The notes: a model not told the origin generated them from the letters alone. 64,000 nucleotides of DNA from DATBRG01 sp036560445 (GCA_036560445.1 DATBRG010000004.1:124001-188000); one strand, 5' to 3'; shown: positions 1-10,241, counted from the stretch's first letter. Made by a program: numbers and translations.

Positions 1-215
1 AGCGCCTGGCGGGTAGCTATCACGGCTCCGGTTGCACACTGACATCGGCAATTGCCGCCTGTATCGCGCATGGCCTGACGATGGAAGAAGCCATTACCGA
101 AGCACAGGAATATACCTGGCAGACATTGAAAAATGCGTTCCGTCCTGGCATGGGCCAATACATCCCTGACCGCCTGTTCTGGGCACGCGATGAAGATGAA
201 GATGCTGAAAAATAA
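1..215 (+). CDS. thiD: Hydroxymethylpyrimidine/phosphomethylpyrimidine kinase, C-terminal part (partial)
   Basis: The 5' end lies outside the window; the frame is open from base 3 to the TAA at 213-215 (70 residues). The visible part contains the ribokinase-family motif GSYHGSGCTLTSAIAA, in which the GSGC segment forms the anion hole and phosphate-transfer site of HMP-P kinases. ThiD phosphorylates HMP and HMP-P to give the pyrimidine half of thiamine. The next gene, thiE, starts inside its last 26 bases and uses the ThiD product, which supports the call. The acidic tail (DEDEDAEK) is probably lineage-specific. Confidence 0.85.
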   Translation, partial: RLAGSYHGSGCTLTSAIAACIAHGLTMEEAITEAQEYTWQTLKNAFRPGMGQYIPDRLFWARDEDEDAEK

Positions 216-873
216 GCAGGCTGCTATTCACGGCCTCTATGCCATCACTCCAGACATGGCTGATACCGCACAGCTTTGTGCACTAGTAGAAGCCAGCCTG
301 CTTGGCGGGGCAGCGCTGCTGCAATATCGCAACAAAACTGCCAGCCACGCCTTGCGCGTCACCCAATCACGTGCATTGCTCGATCTGTGCCGCGAGCATG
401 GTGTGCCCTTGATCATCAACGACAATATCAAGCTTTGTTTGGCAATTGATGCCGATGGCGTACATCTTGGCACTAGCGATGGCAATCTCGCAGAGAGCAG
501 GGCACGCCTGGGGCCAGACAAAATCCTTGGGGCCTCCTGCTACAATCGATATGAACTAGCGGTGGAAGCCAAAATCCGGGGGGCCGATTATGTAGCATTC
601 GGCGCCTGTTTTGCCTCTGCTACCAAGCCTAATGCACTTAAAGCAGATTTAACTTTACTGAATAAAGCGCGCGCGGACCTGAGTCTGCCAGCCGTGGCAA
701 TCGGCGGCATCACACTAGATAATGCCGAGCTGGCGATTAACGCTGGCGCGGATGCAGTGGCTGTGATTGCAGCGCTTTACTCTGCGCCGGACATTAAATC
801 GACCGCACAACAATTTTCGAAACTATTCAAACAGACCTCTCAATATGACCTCACGCAATCAACAACTATTTGA
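190..873 (+). CDS. thiE: Thiamine-phosphate synthase
   Basis: Joins HMP-pyrophosphate to hydroxyethylthiazole phosphate to make thiamine phosphate in the cytosol. The 227-residue protein is a TIM barrel of normal length for ThiE. Family features visible are LYAITPD at the first strand, LLQYR (pyrophosphate-binding Gln/Arg), LIINDN, ADGVHLG, GADYVAFG and the C-terminal VAIGGI and GADAVAVI loops. The frame is open from a GTG at 133, but the ATG at 190 gives a normal N-terminus and overlaps thiD by 26 bp; ATG codons at 196 and 202 are alternatives. It overlaps hemL by 29 bp, so the three genes are probably translationally coupled. Confidence 0.92.
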   Translation: MKMKMLKNKQAAIHGLYAITPDMADTAQLCALVEASLLGGAALLQYRNKTASHALRVTQSRALLDLCREHGVPLIINDNIKLCLAIDADGVHLGTSDGNLAESRARLGPDKILGASCYNRYELAVEAKIRGADYVAFGACFASATKPNALKADLTLLNKARADLSLPAVAIGGITLDNAELAINAGADAVAVIAALYSAPDIKSTAQQFSKLFKQTSQYDLTQSTTI

Positions 874-2131
874 AAAGTCACAGCGCCTGATCCCTGGTGG
901 CGTTAATTCACCAGTACGCGCTTTTCGTTCGGTTGGCGGCACACCGGTATTCTTCAAACGCGGTTTGGGTTCACGGCTGTGGGATGAGGATGGCAAGGAA
1001 TATATCGACTACGTCGGCTCCTGGGGGCCGATGATATTGGGTCATGCTCATCCAGAGGTCGTCTCGGCCGTACAAAAAACTGCAGAAAACAGCCTCTCAT
1101 TCGGCGCCCCTACCGCGCTGGAACTGGAAATGGCGGAAACTATCATCAAACTCGTGCCAAGTATGGAGCAAGTACGCTTGGTAAGTTCCGGTACAGAGGC
1201 CACCATGAGCGCCATTCGTTTGGCAAGAGGCTTTACCAATCGCGGCAAGATTCTAAAGTTTGAGGGCTGTTACCACGGCCACGCCGATGCATTACTGGTC
1301 AAAGCGGGCTCCGGCGCGCTGACTTTTGGCCAGCCCAGCTCGGCCGGCGTTCCCGCTGAAGTTGCGGCCCATACCCTGACTTTAGCTTACAACGATAGTG
1401 CCGCGGTGGAAGCACTATTCAAGCAAGTCGGCAATGAAATTGCCTGCGTGATTGTCGAGCCTGTAGTTGGCAACATGAATCTCATCGTGCCGCAAAACAA
1501 CTTTTTACAAACCTTGCGCGAGCAATGCACCAAGTATGGTGCGGTGCTGATTTTTGACGAAGTGATGACGGGCTTCCGTGTCGCCTTAGGCGGGGCACAG
1601 CAGCTCTATGGCATCAAACCTGACCTTACCACCTTGGGCAAGGTCATAGGCGGCGGCTTACCAGTCGGCGCTTTTGGCGGGCGCCATGACATCATGGCTT
1701 GTCTGGCACCTTTAGGCCCCGTCTACCAAGCAGGCACACTTTCAGGTAATCCGGTGGCAGTAGCAGCGGGCTTGGCTACATTAAAGTTGATCCAAGCGCC
1801 CGGTTTCCATGCATCACTCACCACACAAACAAAAAAAATGGTCGAGGGGCTGGTTGCGGCAGCAAAAGAAGCTGGCGTTAAATTCAGCGCACAGAACGTA
1901 GGTGGCATGTTTGGGCTCTATTTCAGTGCAACCTGCCCTAATAGCTACGACGAAGTAATGCAGTCCAACAAAGATGCTTTCAATCATTTCTTCCACGCCA
2001 TGCTAGACGAAGGTGTTTACTTTGCACCTTCGGCTTTTGAAGCAGGTTTTGTATCTGCGGCGCATAGCGATAAGGATATTGAGCTCACCATCGATGCGGC
2101 GCGAAAAGTCTTTGCCAGTAAAATGCACTGA
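845..2131 (+). CDS. hemL: Glutamate-1-semialdehyde 2,1-aminomutase
   Basis: PLP enzyme that converts glutamate-1-semialdehyde to 5-aminolevulinate in the C5 route to tetrapyrroles. The 428-residue protein begins MTSRNQQLFEKSQRLIPGGV, typical of HemL. It carries the PGGVNSPVRAF substrate loop, SSGTEATMSAIRLARG, CYHGHAD and the PLP lysine in TLGKVIGGGLPVGAFGG (about Lys266). The start at 845 lies inside the end of thiE; a longer open frame from 767 adds only the antisense-like thiE overlap. hemE, a later step of the same pathway, lies 6 kb downstream. Confidence 0.96.
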   Translation: MTSRNQQLFEKSQRLIPGGVNSPVRAFRSVGGTPVFFKRGLGSRLWDEDGKEYIDYVGSWGPMILGHAHPEVVSAVQKTAENSLSFGAPTALELEMAETIIKLVPSMEQVRLVSSGTEATMSAIRLARGFTNRGKILKFEGCYHGHADALLVKAGSGALTFGQPSSAGVPAEVAAHTLTLAYNDSAAVEALFKQVGNEIACVIVEPVVGNMNLIVPQNNFLQTLREQCTKYGAVLIFDEVMTGFRVALGGAQQLYGIKPDLTTLGKVIGGGLPVGAFGGRHDIMACLAPLGPVYQAGTLSGNPVAVAAGLATLKLIQAPGFHASLTTQTKKMVEGLVAAAKEAGVKFSAQNVGGMFGLYFSATCPNSYDEVMQSNKDAFNHFFHAMLDEGVYFAPSAFEAGFVSAAHSDKDIELTIDAARKVFASKMH

Positions 2132-2330
2132 AAGTCATCGCCGCCTGCTTTTTGGCGTCTCAACAGTTCTCGCATGAATTTTGCTGTATGTGATTGAACT
2201 CATAACCTTTTAACGGTAACATTGAAGGTTCCGCTTTTTATTACATGGCCTGATGTGGATTTGGTCGAAAGCGTAAGGAGCGCTCACATTTGTGAGCCCA
2301 ACAAGTTGAGATTGAGATAGGGGCAACAGT

Positions 2331-5300
2331 TTGGTAACGCCAGTAAACAAGCGCTTAGTATCGGGAAATCCTGAAAAGCAGGGTTTATACAACCCGAGCA
2401 ACGAACATGACGCCTGCGGTGTCGGCTTTATCGCGCACATCAAAGGCCAGAAAAGTCACGCCATCGTTCGCAATGGTTTGCAGATTCTCGCAAACCTGAC
2501 CCATCGCGGCGCCACAGGCTACGATCCAAAACTGGGTGACGGTGCCGGTATCTTGATTCAGATGCCTGATGCTTTCATGCGCAAAGAAACCGCCAAGCTC
2601 GGCATCACGTTACCCGCTGCTGGCGATTACGCTGCTGGCACCGTTTTCTTACCGCAATCCCAGAATGGCCGTATCGCCTGTGAATCTGTTGTTGCCCGCA
2701 TCGTAAATGAAGAAGCGCAAGTGCTGCTGGGCTGGCGCGATGTTCCACGTGACAACAGTAATATCGCTAACGCAGCGCGCGAAGTTGAGCCTGTCATGCG
2801 CCAGGCATTCATTGGTCGCGGCGTTAATACACCAGACCAGAATGCTTTCGAACGCAAACTATTTGTCATCCGCAAACGTATCGAGCACGCCGTACGTGCT
2901 CTGAAGCTGGAAGACAGCTCACAATTCTACATTCCATCGCTGTCTAGCCGCACTATCGTCTACAAAGGCATGCTGCTAGCCAATGAAGTTGGTACCTACT
3001 ACCAGGATTTGCAAGACGAGACCATGGTTTCTGCACTTGCACTCGTGCACCAACGTTTCTCTACCAACACCTTCCCGGCATGGGAGCTCGCGCATCCATT
3101 CCGTATGATCGCCCACAACGGCGAGATCAACACCATGCAAGGCAATGTGAACTGGATGGCAGCACGCCATGCAGCCATGCGCTCGGCCTTGATTGGTGAA
3201 GACCTGGATAAAGTCTGGCCGCTGATTGCAGAAGGCCAATCCGATTCCGCCGCGTTCGATAACGCGCTCGAGTTACTGGTGGCTGGTGGCTACTCATTGC
3301 CGCACGCCATGATGATGCTGATTCCAGAAGCCTGGTCAGACCCGTTAATGGATGAAAAGCGTCGTGCTTTTTACGAATATCATGCTGCGCTCATGGAGCC
3401 TTGGGATGGCCCAGCAGCGGTAGCCTTTACCGACGGCCGCATGATAGGCGCTACGCTGGATCGTAACGGCCTGCGTCCCGCACGTTACCTAGTGACTGAC
3501 GACGACCATGTGATGATGGCCTCTGAAATGGGTGTGCTGACATTCCCACAAGAACGCATCATCAAGAAGTGGCGCCTGCAGCCAGGAAAAATGCTGCTGA
3601 TTGATATGGAACAAGGCCGCATTATCGACGATGCAGAGGTTAAGAAAGACCTCGCACAAGCGAAGCCATACAAGACATGGATTGAGAAATCCCGCTATTT
3701 CCTTGGCGATCTGCCAAAGGTAGATAGCAAGTTCGAACTGGCAGCTAACCTGCTGGATATCCAGCAAGCTTTTGGTTATACGCAGGAAGACCTTAAATTC
3801 ATCCTGCAACCGATGATAGCCAATGGTGAGGAGGGTGCCGGTTCCATGGGTAATGACAGCGCTTTACCCGTGCTGTCGAACAGACCAAAACCGCTCTACA
3901 ACTACTTCAAGCAGCTGTTCGCGCAAGTAACCAATCCACCAATCGACCCCATCCGTGAAGAGCTGGTGATGTCACTGGTCACGTTCATCGGCCCCAAGCC
4001 TAACCTGCTTGGCATTGATGAAACCAACCCACCGCTACGCCTGGAAGCCAGCCAGCCCGTGCTGATGTTGGACGAACTGGAACAGCTCAAATCCATAGCC
4101 ACGCTGACCCAGGATCGTTACCGTTCGCTAACGCTGGACATCACTTATCCATTGAACAATGGCAAGCTGGACATGGCGGCCGCTATCGAGGCTCTCTGCA
4201 AGGCAGCTGAAAAGGCCGTCAATGATGGCTTCAACGTACTGATTCTGTCTGACCGGCAGATTAGCCAGGATAGGCTTGCTATCCCCGCACTGCTGGCCTG
4301 TGCAGCCACACACCAATATCTGGTTCGTGCAGGCCTGCGTACCAACACTGGCTTGGTCATTGATACTGGCTCGGCACGTGAAGTACACCATTTTGCCCTG
4401 CTCGCCGGTTACGGTGCAGAGGCGGTCTGTCCATGGTTGGCATTTGAAACCATCGCCAATCTGACCAATAGCGCTGGCAAGGACAATAAAGAAGCAGACA
4501 AGAAATTCGTCAAGGCGATTGGCAAGGGCTTGCACAAGGTCATGTCCAAAATGGGTATTTCTACCTATCAATCCTACTGCGGCGCGCAAATATTTGAGGC
4601 GATTGGTCTTAACAGTAACTTTATCGATCATTACTTCGCTGGCACCGCGACCAATGTCGAAGGCATAGGTCTCGATGAAGTCGCTGAAGAAAGCCTGCGC
4701 CTGCATCAAGCTGCGTTCGGTAATGACCCGGTACTGGCTGAAAACCTCGATGCTGGCGGTGAATATGCTTATCGTGTGCGCGGTGAAGAGCACATGTGGA
4801 CGCCGGATTCCATTTCCAAGCTGCAGCATGCCACGCGCACCGGCAGTGCAAGCACTTATAAAGAATATGCCAAGCTGATCAATGACCAGACCAAGCGGCA
4901 TATGACGCTACGCGGCCTGTTTGAGATCAAGCCTGCTGGCAGCCCGATTGCGCTGGATGAAGTCGAACCAGCCAAGGAAATCGTCAAGCGCTTTGCTACT
5001 GGCGCCATGTCGCTAGGCTCTATCTCTACTGAGGCCCACGCCACACTGGCCATCGCTATGAACCGTATCGGCGGTAAATCCAATACGGGCGAAGGCGGTG
5101 AAGACCCGAAACGCTTTATTCCAGTAGCCAAGGACACTTCCATGGCTGCCGTGATTGGCAGAGACCTGATTGAGCGCGATATTCCTCTCAAGGCAGGCGA
5201 TTCCATGCGCTCCAAGATCAAGCAGGTAGCCTCTGGCCGTTTTGGCGTCACTGCTGAATACCTGGCCAGTGCGGACCAGATCCAGATCAAGATGGCACAA

Positions 5301-6980
5301 GGTGCAAAACCCGGCGAAGGTGGTCAGCTGCCGGGCCATAAGGTGAGTCCTTACATCGCCAGGTTGCGCTTCTCGGTACCGGGTGTAGGCTTGATTTCGC
5401 CACCGCCGCACCACGACATCTACTCGATTGAAGATTTGGCTCAGTTGATTCATGACCTGAAAAATGCCAACCCTAAAGCATCAGTATCCGTAAAACTGGT
5501 TTCCGAAACCGGCATCGGCACGGTCGCTGCAGGCGTTGCCAAAGCCAAGTCCGACCACATCGTAGTTGCGGGCCATGACGGCGGCACCGGCGCATCGCCA
5601 ATATCCTCCATCAAGCACGCTGGTACGCCATGGGAACTCGGCTTGGCCGAAACCCAGCAAACGCTGGTGCTGAATCAGTTGCGCGGCCGCGTGGTGGTAC
5701 AGGTTGATGGCCAAATGAAAACCGGCCGTGACGTACTGATCGGCGCCTTGCTGGGCGCGGATGAATTCGGCTTTGCCACTGCTCCGCTAGTGGTTGAGGG
5801 TTGCATCATGATGCGTAAGTGTCATCTTAATACCTGCCCGGTAGGCGTCGCCACACAAGATCCTGAACTACGCAAGCGCTTTACCGGCCAACCTGAGCAT
5901 GTGGTTAACTACTTCTTCTTCGTTGCTGAAGAAGTACGCGAACTCATGGCAAGCATGGGCATACGCAAATTTGACGACCTCATTGGCCGTGCAGACCTGC
6001 TGGATATGCAAGTCGGCATCGACCACTGGAAGGCGCGTGGCCTCGATTTCAGCAAGATTTTCCACCAGCCCAAGGTGGCCAACTCTGTTTCGCGTCGTCA
6101 TACCGAATCACAGGAACACGGCCTGGAACGCGCCTTGGATAACAAGCTGATTGAGCTTGCCAAGCCAGCGCTGGAAAAGGGCGAGAAGGTCGTCATTGAT
6201 ACGCCTATCCTCAATACCAACCGTACCGTGGGTACCATGCTGTCCAACCAGGTGGCAACCCGTTATGGTCATGATGGCCTGCCGAACGACACCATTACGG
6301 TAAAACTCAGCGGTACGGCTGGCCAGAGCTTTGCAGCTTTCCTCGCCAAAGGCATCACGTTTGAGCTGACCGGTGAAGGCAACGACTACGTAGGCAAGGG
6401 CCTGTGTGGCGGCCGCATCGTTATCAAGCCGCCGGTTGCTTTCCGTGGCGTGCCAGAGCAAAACATCATCGTCGGTAACACCGTGATGTACGGCGCGACC
6501 ACGGGTGAAAGCTATTTCCGCGGCGTTGCTGGTGAGCGCTTCTGTGTACGTAACTCCGGCGCTTCTGCCGTGGTTGAGGGTGTAGGCGACCATGGTTGCG
6601 AATACATGACTGGCGGCACCGTTGTCGTGCTCGGCCAGACTGGTCGTAACTTCGCTGCAGGCATGTCTGGCGGCGTGGCTTACGTGCTGGATGAAGATGG
6701 CATGTTCGGCAAGCGCTGCAACCTCAACATGGTGTCGCTGGAAAAGGTCGAGCATATCGACAATGTGCCAGAAAACACAGTACACCACCTTGATCAGCCT
6801 GATGAGCTGACTCTCAAGCACCTCATTGAAAAACATGCTGTCTACTCAGGCAGTGAGCGTGCGAAAACCATACTGCAACATTGGAATGAATACAGACCCA
6901 AGTTTGTGAAAGTCATGCCGAATGAATACAAGCGTGCATTGATCGAACTTGCTGAACAGAAACTGCTAGAGGCTGCTTAA
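2331..6980 (+). CDS. gltB: Glutamate synthase [NADPH] large chain
   Basis: Transfers the amide nitrogen of glutamine to 2-oxoglutarate (GOGAT), the ammonia-assimilation route. The 1549-residue protein has the class II amidotransferase domain beginning at Cys29 (HDACGVGF) after a 28-residue propeptide that is cleaved in this family. The central domain, the FMN-binding synthase domain (roughly 780-1190) and the C-terminal GXGXG beta-helix (to about 1520) follow. The 3Fe-4S cysteines are seen in CIMMRKCHLNTCPVG (about 1157-1168). The start is a TTG at 2331 preceded by a good Shine-Dalgarno (gataGGGG, about 8 nt upstream); there is no ATG before the catalytic cysteine. The preceding 199 bp probably carry the promoter. 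The stop overlaps the gltD ATG by one base. Confidence 0.95.
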   Translation: MVTPVNKRLVSGNPEKQGLYNPSNEHDACGVGFIAHIKGQKSHAIVRNGLQILANLTHRGATGYDPKLGDGAGILIQMPDAFMRKETAKLGITLPAAGDYAAGTVFLPQSQNGRIACESVVARIVNEEAQVLLGWRDVPRDNSNIANAAREVEPVMRQAFIGRGVNTPDQNAFERKLFVIRKRIEHAVRALKLEDSSQFYIPSLSSRTIVYKGMLLANEVGTYYQDLQDETMVSALALVHQRFSTNTFPAWELAHPFRMIAHNGEINTMQGNVNWMAARHAAMRSALIGEDLDKVWPLIAEGQSDSAAFDNALELLVAGGYSLPHAMMMLIPEAWSDPLMDEKRRAFYEYHAALMEPWDGPAAVAFTDGRMIGATLDRNGLRPARYLVTDDDHVMMASEMGVLTFPQERIIKKWRLQPGKMLLIDMEQGRIIDDAEVKKDLAQAKPYKTWIEKSRYFLGDLPKVDSKFELAANLLDIQQAFGYTQEDLKFILQPMIANGEEGAGSMGNDSALPVLSNRPKPLYNYFKQLFAQVTNPPIDPIREELVMSLVTFIGPKPNLLGIDETNPPLRLEASQPVLMLDELEQLKSIATLTQDRYRSLTLDITYPLNNGKLDMAAAIEALCKAAEKAVNDGFNVLILSDRQISQDRLAIPALLACAATHQYLVRAGLRTNTGLVIDTGSAREVHHFALLAGYGAEAVCPWLAFETIANLTNSAGKDNKEADKKFVKAIGKGLHKVMSKMGISTYQSYCGAQIFEAIGLNSNFIDHYFAGTATNVEGIGLDEVAEESLRLHQAAFGNDPVLAENLDAGGEYAYRVRGEEHMWTPDSISKLQHATRTGSASTYKEYAKLINDQTKRHMTLRGLFEIKPAGSPIALDEVEPAKEIVKRFATGAMSLGSISTEAHATLAIAMNRIGGKSNTGEGGEDPKRFIPVAKDTSMAAVIGRDLIERDIPLKAGDSMRSKIKQVASGRFGVTAEYLASADQIQIKMAQGAKPGEGGQLPGHKVSPYIARLRFSVPGVGLISPPPHHDIYSIEDLAQLIHDLKNANPKASVSVKLVSETGIGTVAAGVAKAKSDHIVVAGHDGGTGASPISSIKHAGTPWELGLAETQQTLVLNQLRGRVVVQVDGQMKTGRDVLIGALLGADEFGFATAPLVVEGCIMMRKCHLNTCPVGVATQDPELRKRFTGQPEHVVNYFFFVAEEVRELMASMGIRKFDDLIGRADLLDMQVGIDHWKARGLDFSKIFHQPKVANSVSRRHTESQEHGLERALDNKLIELAKPALEKGEKVVIDTPILNTNRTVGTMLSNQVATRYGHDGLPNDTITVKLSGTAGQSFAAFLAKGITFELTGEGNDYVGKGLCGGRIVIKPPVAFRGVPEQNIIVGNTVMYGATTGESYFRGVAGERFCVRNSGASAVVEGVGDHGCEYMTGGTVVVLGQTGRNFAAGMSGGVAYVLDEDGMFGKRCNLNMVSLEKVEHIDNVPENTVHHLDQPDELTLKHLIEKHAVYSGSERAKTILQHWNEYRPKFVKVMPNEYKRALIELAEQKLLEAA

Positions 6981-8407
6981 TGGGTAAGATTACTGGTTTT
7001 CTTGAATACGAACGGCTGTCCGAAGCTAATCTACCGATTCCTGAACGCGTCAAAAACTACAAAGAGTTCGTGCTGCACCTGACGGATGATCAGGCCAAGG
7101 TACAAGGCGCACGCTGCATGGATTGTGGCATCCCGTTCTGTATGACAGGTTGCCCCGTCAACAACATCATCCCTGACTGGAATGACCTGGTCTACAAGCA
7201 GGACTGGAAGCACGCGATCGAGGTATTGCACTCCACCAATAACTTCCCCGAGTTCACCGGCCGTATCTGCCCGGCACCTTGCGAAGCCGCTTGTACACTG
7301 AACATCAATGATGACGCGGTAGGTATCAAATCCATCGAGCACGCCATCATCGACAAGGCTTGGGAAAACAACTGGGTAGTGCCACAGCCACCAGCTCAAA
7401 AGACTGGCAAGAAAGTTGCCGTCGTCGGTTCCGGCCCTGCCGGTCTGGCTGCCGCACAACAACTGGCCCGTGCTGGCCATGATGTCGTCGTGCTAGAAAA
7501 AGAAACCCGCATTGGCGGCCTGTTGCGTTACGGCATCCCTGACTTCAAGATGGAAAAATCGCACATTGACCGCCGCATGGCGCAGATGGAAGCCGAAGGT
7601 GTCAAGTTCCGCACCAATCAATATGTAGGTGAAAACGTCAAAGCTGACGACATCCTCAAGGAATACGATGCCGTTATCTTGGCCGGTGGTGCTGAACAAC
7701 CGCGCGATTTGCCTGTACCAGGCCGTGAACTTGATGGCGTGCACTTCGCCATGGATTTCCTCACACCACAAAACAAGGTGGTGGCCGGCGACAAGGTTGA
7801 AAACCAGATCATGGCTACCAACAAACACGTAATCGTTATCGGCGGCGGCGATACCGGCTCTGACTGTGTCGGCACCTCCAACCGCCACGGTGCAGTTTCC
7901 ATCACCCAGTTCGAGCTCATGCCGCAGCCTCCCAAGGAAGAAAACAAGGAACTGACCTGGCCCAACTGGCCACTCAAGTTACGCACTTCCAGCTCACACG
8001 AGGAGGGTGCCAACCGCGATTGGTCTATCACCACCAAGGAATTGATTGGTGAAAACGGCAAGGTCACCGGCCTCAAAGCTGCACGAGTTGAGTGGAAAGA
8101 CGGCAAGATGCAGGAGGTCCCCGGCTCAGAATTCACCATGCAGGCTGATTTAGTGCTGCTCGCTATGGGCTTCATCAGCCCAGTACAAAAAGTACTGGAT
8201 GCCTTTGGTGTGGAAAAAGACAACCGTGGCAATGCCAAGGCCACGACCGATGGCGAAGGTTGCTACACCACCAGCAAAGCCAAGGTGTTTGCAGCTGGTG
8301 ATATGCGCCGTGGCCAGTCTTTGGTGGTGTGGGCAATCCGCGAAGGCCGCCAAGCCGCTCGTGCAGTAGATGAATTCCTCATGGGTTCATCCGACTTGCC
8401 TAGATAA
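6980..8407 (+). CDS. gltD: Glutamate synthase [NADPH] small chain
   Basis: Provides electrons from NADPH through FAD and two 4Fe-4S clusters to GltB. The 475-residue protein has the N-terminal cysteine clusters CMDCGIPFCMTGCP and CPAPCEAAC (about 47-107), a Rossmann FAD motif VVGSGPAGLAAAQ near residue 150 with GGLLRYGIP after it, a second GGGDTGSDC nucleotide-binding motif near 290, and the C-terminal FAAGDMRRGQSLVVWAI motif. The ATG at 6980 shares its A with the gltB stop (TAATG), so translation is coupled. A strong terminator follows the gene. Confidence 0.96.
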   Translation: MGKITGFLEYERLSEANLPIPERVKNYKEFVLHLTDDQAKVQGARCMDCGIPFCMTGCPVNNIIPDWNDLVYKQDWKHAIEVLHSTNNFPEFTGRICPAPCEAACTLNINDDAVGIKSIEHAIIDKAWENNWVVPQPPAQKTGKKVAVVGSGPAGLAAAQQLARAGHDVVVLEKETRIGGLLRYGIPDFKMEKSHIDRRMAQMEAEGVKFRTNQYVGENVKADDILKEYDAVILAGGAEQPRDLPVPGRELDGVHFAMDFLTPQNKVVAGDKVENQIMATNKHVIVIGGGDTGSDCVGTSNRHGAVSITQFELMPQPPKEENKELTWPNWPLKLRTSSSHEEGANRDWSITTKELIGENGKVTGLKAARVEWKDGKMQEVPGSEFTMQADLVLLAMGFISPVQKVLDAFGVEKDNRGNAKATTDGEGCYTTSKAKVFAAGDMRRGQSLVVWAIREGRQAARAVDEFLMGSSDLPR

Positions 8408-8429
8408 AGATCAAAACAAAGTAAAATCA

Positions 8430-8465
8430 TTGGGGATACCATCACGCGTATCCCCAAATTTTTTA
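8430..8465 (+). terminator. Rho-independent terminator of gltBD
   Basis: A perfect 10-bp stem (TTGGGGATAC at 8430-8439 pairing with GTATCCCCAA at 8448-8457), 8-nt loop, then a run of T. It lies 22 bp after the gltD stop and separates gltBD from hemE. Confidence 0.92.
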
Positions 8466-8478
8466 TAAGAACAGAATC

Positions 8479-9546
8479 ATGAGCCAGCTTAAAAACGATA
8501 CTTTCCTGCGCGCACTGATGCGCCAGCCCACTGACTACACCCCGGTGTGGATGATGCGACAGGCCGGGCGCTATCTGCCGGAGTATCGCGAGAGCCGCAA
8601 AACTGCGGGCAGCTTTTTGCAACTGTGCAAAAGCCCGGATTTCGCCACTGAAGTCACGCTGCAACCGCTCGATCGCTATCCACTGCTGGATGCCTCCATC
8701 CTGTTCTCCGACATCCTCACCGTGCCCGATGCCATGGGCCTGGGTCTGTATTTCGAAGAAGGCGAAGGCCCCAAGTTCGAACGCACGCTGCGTGAAGAAG
8801 CCGACATCATGAAATTGGCGGTGCCAGATATGGCGAGCCTGCAATACGTGTTCGATGCCGTGAGCCAGATCCGCAAAAGTATCAATGGCCGCGTGCCGTT
8901 GATAGGCTTTGCTGGCAGCCCATGGACGCTGGCCACCTATATGGTGGAAGGCAAGGGCGGTACTGATTTCCTCAACATCAAGAAGATGGCCTATGCGCGG
9001 CCCGATTTATTGCATCGCATCCTCGACATCACCAGTCAGGCTGTGACTGCCTACCTAAATGCCCAGATCGACGCTGGCGCACAAGCCGTGATGATATTCG
9101 ATTCATGGGGTGGCGCACTCTCGCACAATGCCTATATTGAATTCTCACTCAACTACATGAAGAAAATCATCGCCGGCCTCAAGCGCGAGAACGAAGGCCG
9201 CAAAGTGCCATGCATTATGTTCACCAAAGGCGGCGCCTTGTGGCTCGAAGCCCAAGCCGAGATTGGCGCCGATGCTTTGGGGCTGGATTGGGCTGTGGAT
9301 ATCGGTGAGGCCCGCAAGCGCGTAGGCGACAAGGTCGCGCTACAAGGCAATCTGGACCCAGCCATCTTGCTTTCAACACCAGCAGCCATCGAAAAAGAAG
9401 TCGCCAGCATTCTCGCCAGCTATGGTCACGGTACCGGTCATGTGTTTAATCTTGGGCATGGCATTACCCAATGGACGCCACCGGAAAATGCAGGAGCTAT
9501 GATTGCAGCGGTTAAATCTTTAAGCCCTCAATATCATAATGTCTAA
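8479..9546 (+). CDS. hemE: Uroporphyrinogen decarboxylase
   Basis: Removes the four acetate carboxyl groups of uroporphyrinogen III to give coproporphyrinogen III, cytosolic. The 355-residue length is normal. Diagnostic motifs are the N-terminal PVWMMRQAGRYLPEYR, where the Arg residues bind the substrate carboxylates, FSDILTVPDAMG with the catalytic Asp, GFAGSPWTLATYMVEG, and the C-terminal FNLGHGI. The gene has its own start after the gltBD terminator, so a promoter in the short gap or in the gltD end is expected. It points toward the unknown minus-strand gene at 9561. Confidence 0.97.
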   Translation: MSQLKNDTFLRALMRQPTDYTPVWMMRQAGRYLPEYRESRKTAGSFLQLCKSPDFATEVTLQPLDRYPLLDASILFSDILTVPDAMGLGLYFEEGEGPKFERTLREEADIMKLAVPDMASLQYVFDAVSQIRKSINGRVPLIGFAGSPWTLATYMVEGKGGTDFLNIKKMAYARPDLLHRILDITSQAVTAYLNAQIDAGAQAVMIFDSWGGALSHNAYIEFSLNYMKKIIAGLKRENEGRKVPCIMFTKGGALWLEAQAEIGADALGLDWAVDIGEARKRVGDKVALQGNLDPAILLSTPAAIEKEVASILASYGHGTGHVFNLGHGITQWTPPENAGAMIAAVKSLSPQYHNV

Positions 9547-9560
9547 TTAAGCAGTAAAGC

Positions 9561-10070
9561 TTATCCCTTAAAGAGGATTTTCCAGATTGATGGTGCGCGG
9601 GCATCTGCTAAAAGAATTCCTTGTAATTCGCGTCTTAAGGGATCAATTTTTGTTTCAAATATTTTAAATATTTCGACATTTTCAATCATCCAAGCTGACC
9701 GTGTTGCATTTCGTAGAATACTAGTTACTTCTCTAAGAGCTTTACTTAGAGCCTCTAACGTATTGAGTGCATCGCCCTCACCATATGCAATCATCAACTT
9801 TGTGTGAGGGCCTGATGTTTTAAGTAATACCGATAGCCGTTGACTGTCCGCAATATAGTCTTCGTCTGAGTCAATACCACTAAAGTTTTTAGTATAAAAT
9901 CCATTTTTTCGTCCATGCATATCCTGTATGAGATGATAAATTTCATCGCAATAAGCAACTATTTCCTGCATAACCTCTCCACGAAGTTTCAATCTGTCTG
10001 AAACATACATATATTGCACAGATACAAAACTACCTATAACCGCCCCAAGAAAAGCTAACAATATGTCCAT
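9561..10070 (-). CDS. Hypothetical membrane-anchored protein
   Basis: A 169-residue protein of no family I recognise. Residues 1-20 (MDILLAFLGAVIGSFVSVQY) are a hydrophobic N-terminal anchor; the rest is soluble and mostly helical, with acidic and aromatic stretches and no cysteine pairs or nucleotide-binding motif. The coding sequence is AT-richer than its neighbours and does not look like the flanking housekeeping genes. Together with the adjacent toxin-antitoxin pair this suggests acquired DNA. The ATG at 10070 has a weak AAGAG upstream. The open frame and a plausible membrane anchor support a real gene; its function is unknown. Confidence 0.6.
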   Translation of the reverse strand: MDILLAFLGAVIGSFVSVQYMYVSDRLKLRGEVMQEIVAYCDEIYHLIQDMHGRKNGFYTKNFSGIDSDEDYIADSQRLSVLLKTSGPHTKLMIAYGEGDALNTLEALSKALREVTSILRNATRSAWMIENVEIFKIFETKIDPLRRELQGILLADARAPSIWKILFKG

Positions 10071-10241
10071 AATTAACTCTTTGATTCCATTTTATAAGTT
10101 GCAAGTTCAATACGTAGAAGACTATCAGTGAAATTTAATATATTCAACAAGATACAAAAGTGGTTATTTAAGACTTGTCGCACCTGATAAGAATTAATAA
10201 TGGTAAATAATGGCATCAAACCCCGTTTTTATTAACAGGCT

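Noticed and set aside
4128..4901. Long minus-strand open frame (257 codons) inside gltB
   Set aside because: Antisense to a conserved coding region; the translation matches no family and follows from gltB codon usage.
6108..6836. Minus-strand open frame of 242 codons inside gltB
   Set aside because: Shadow of gltB coding sequence; no ribosome-binding site and no family match.
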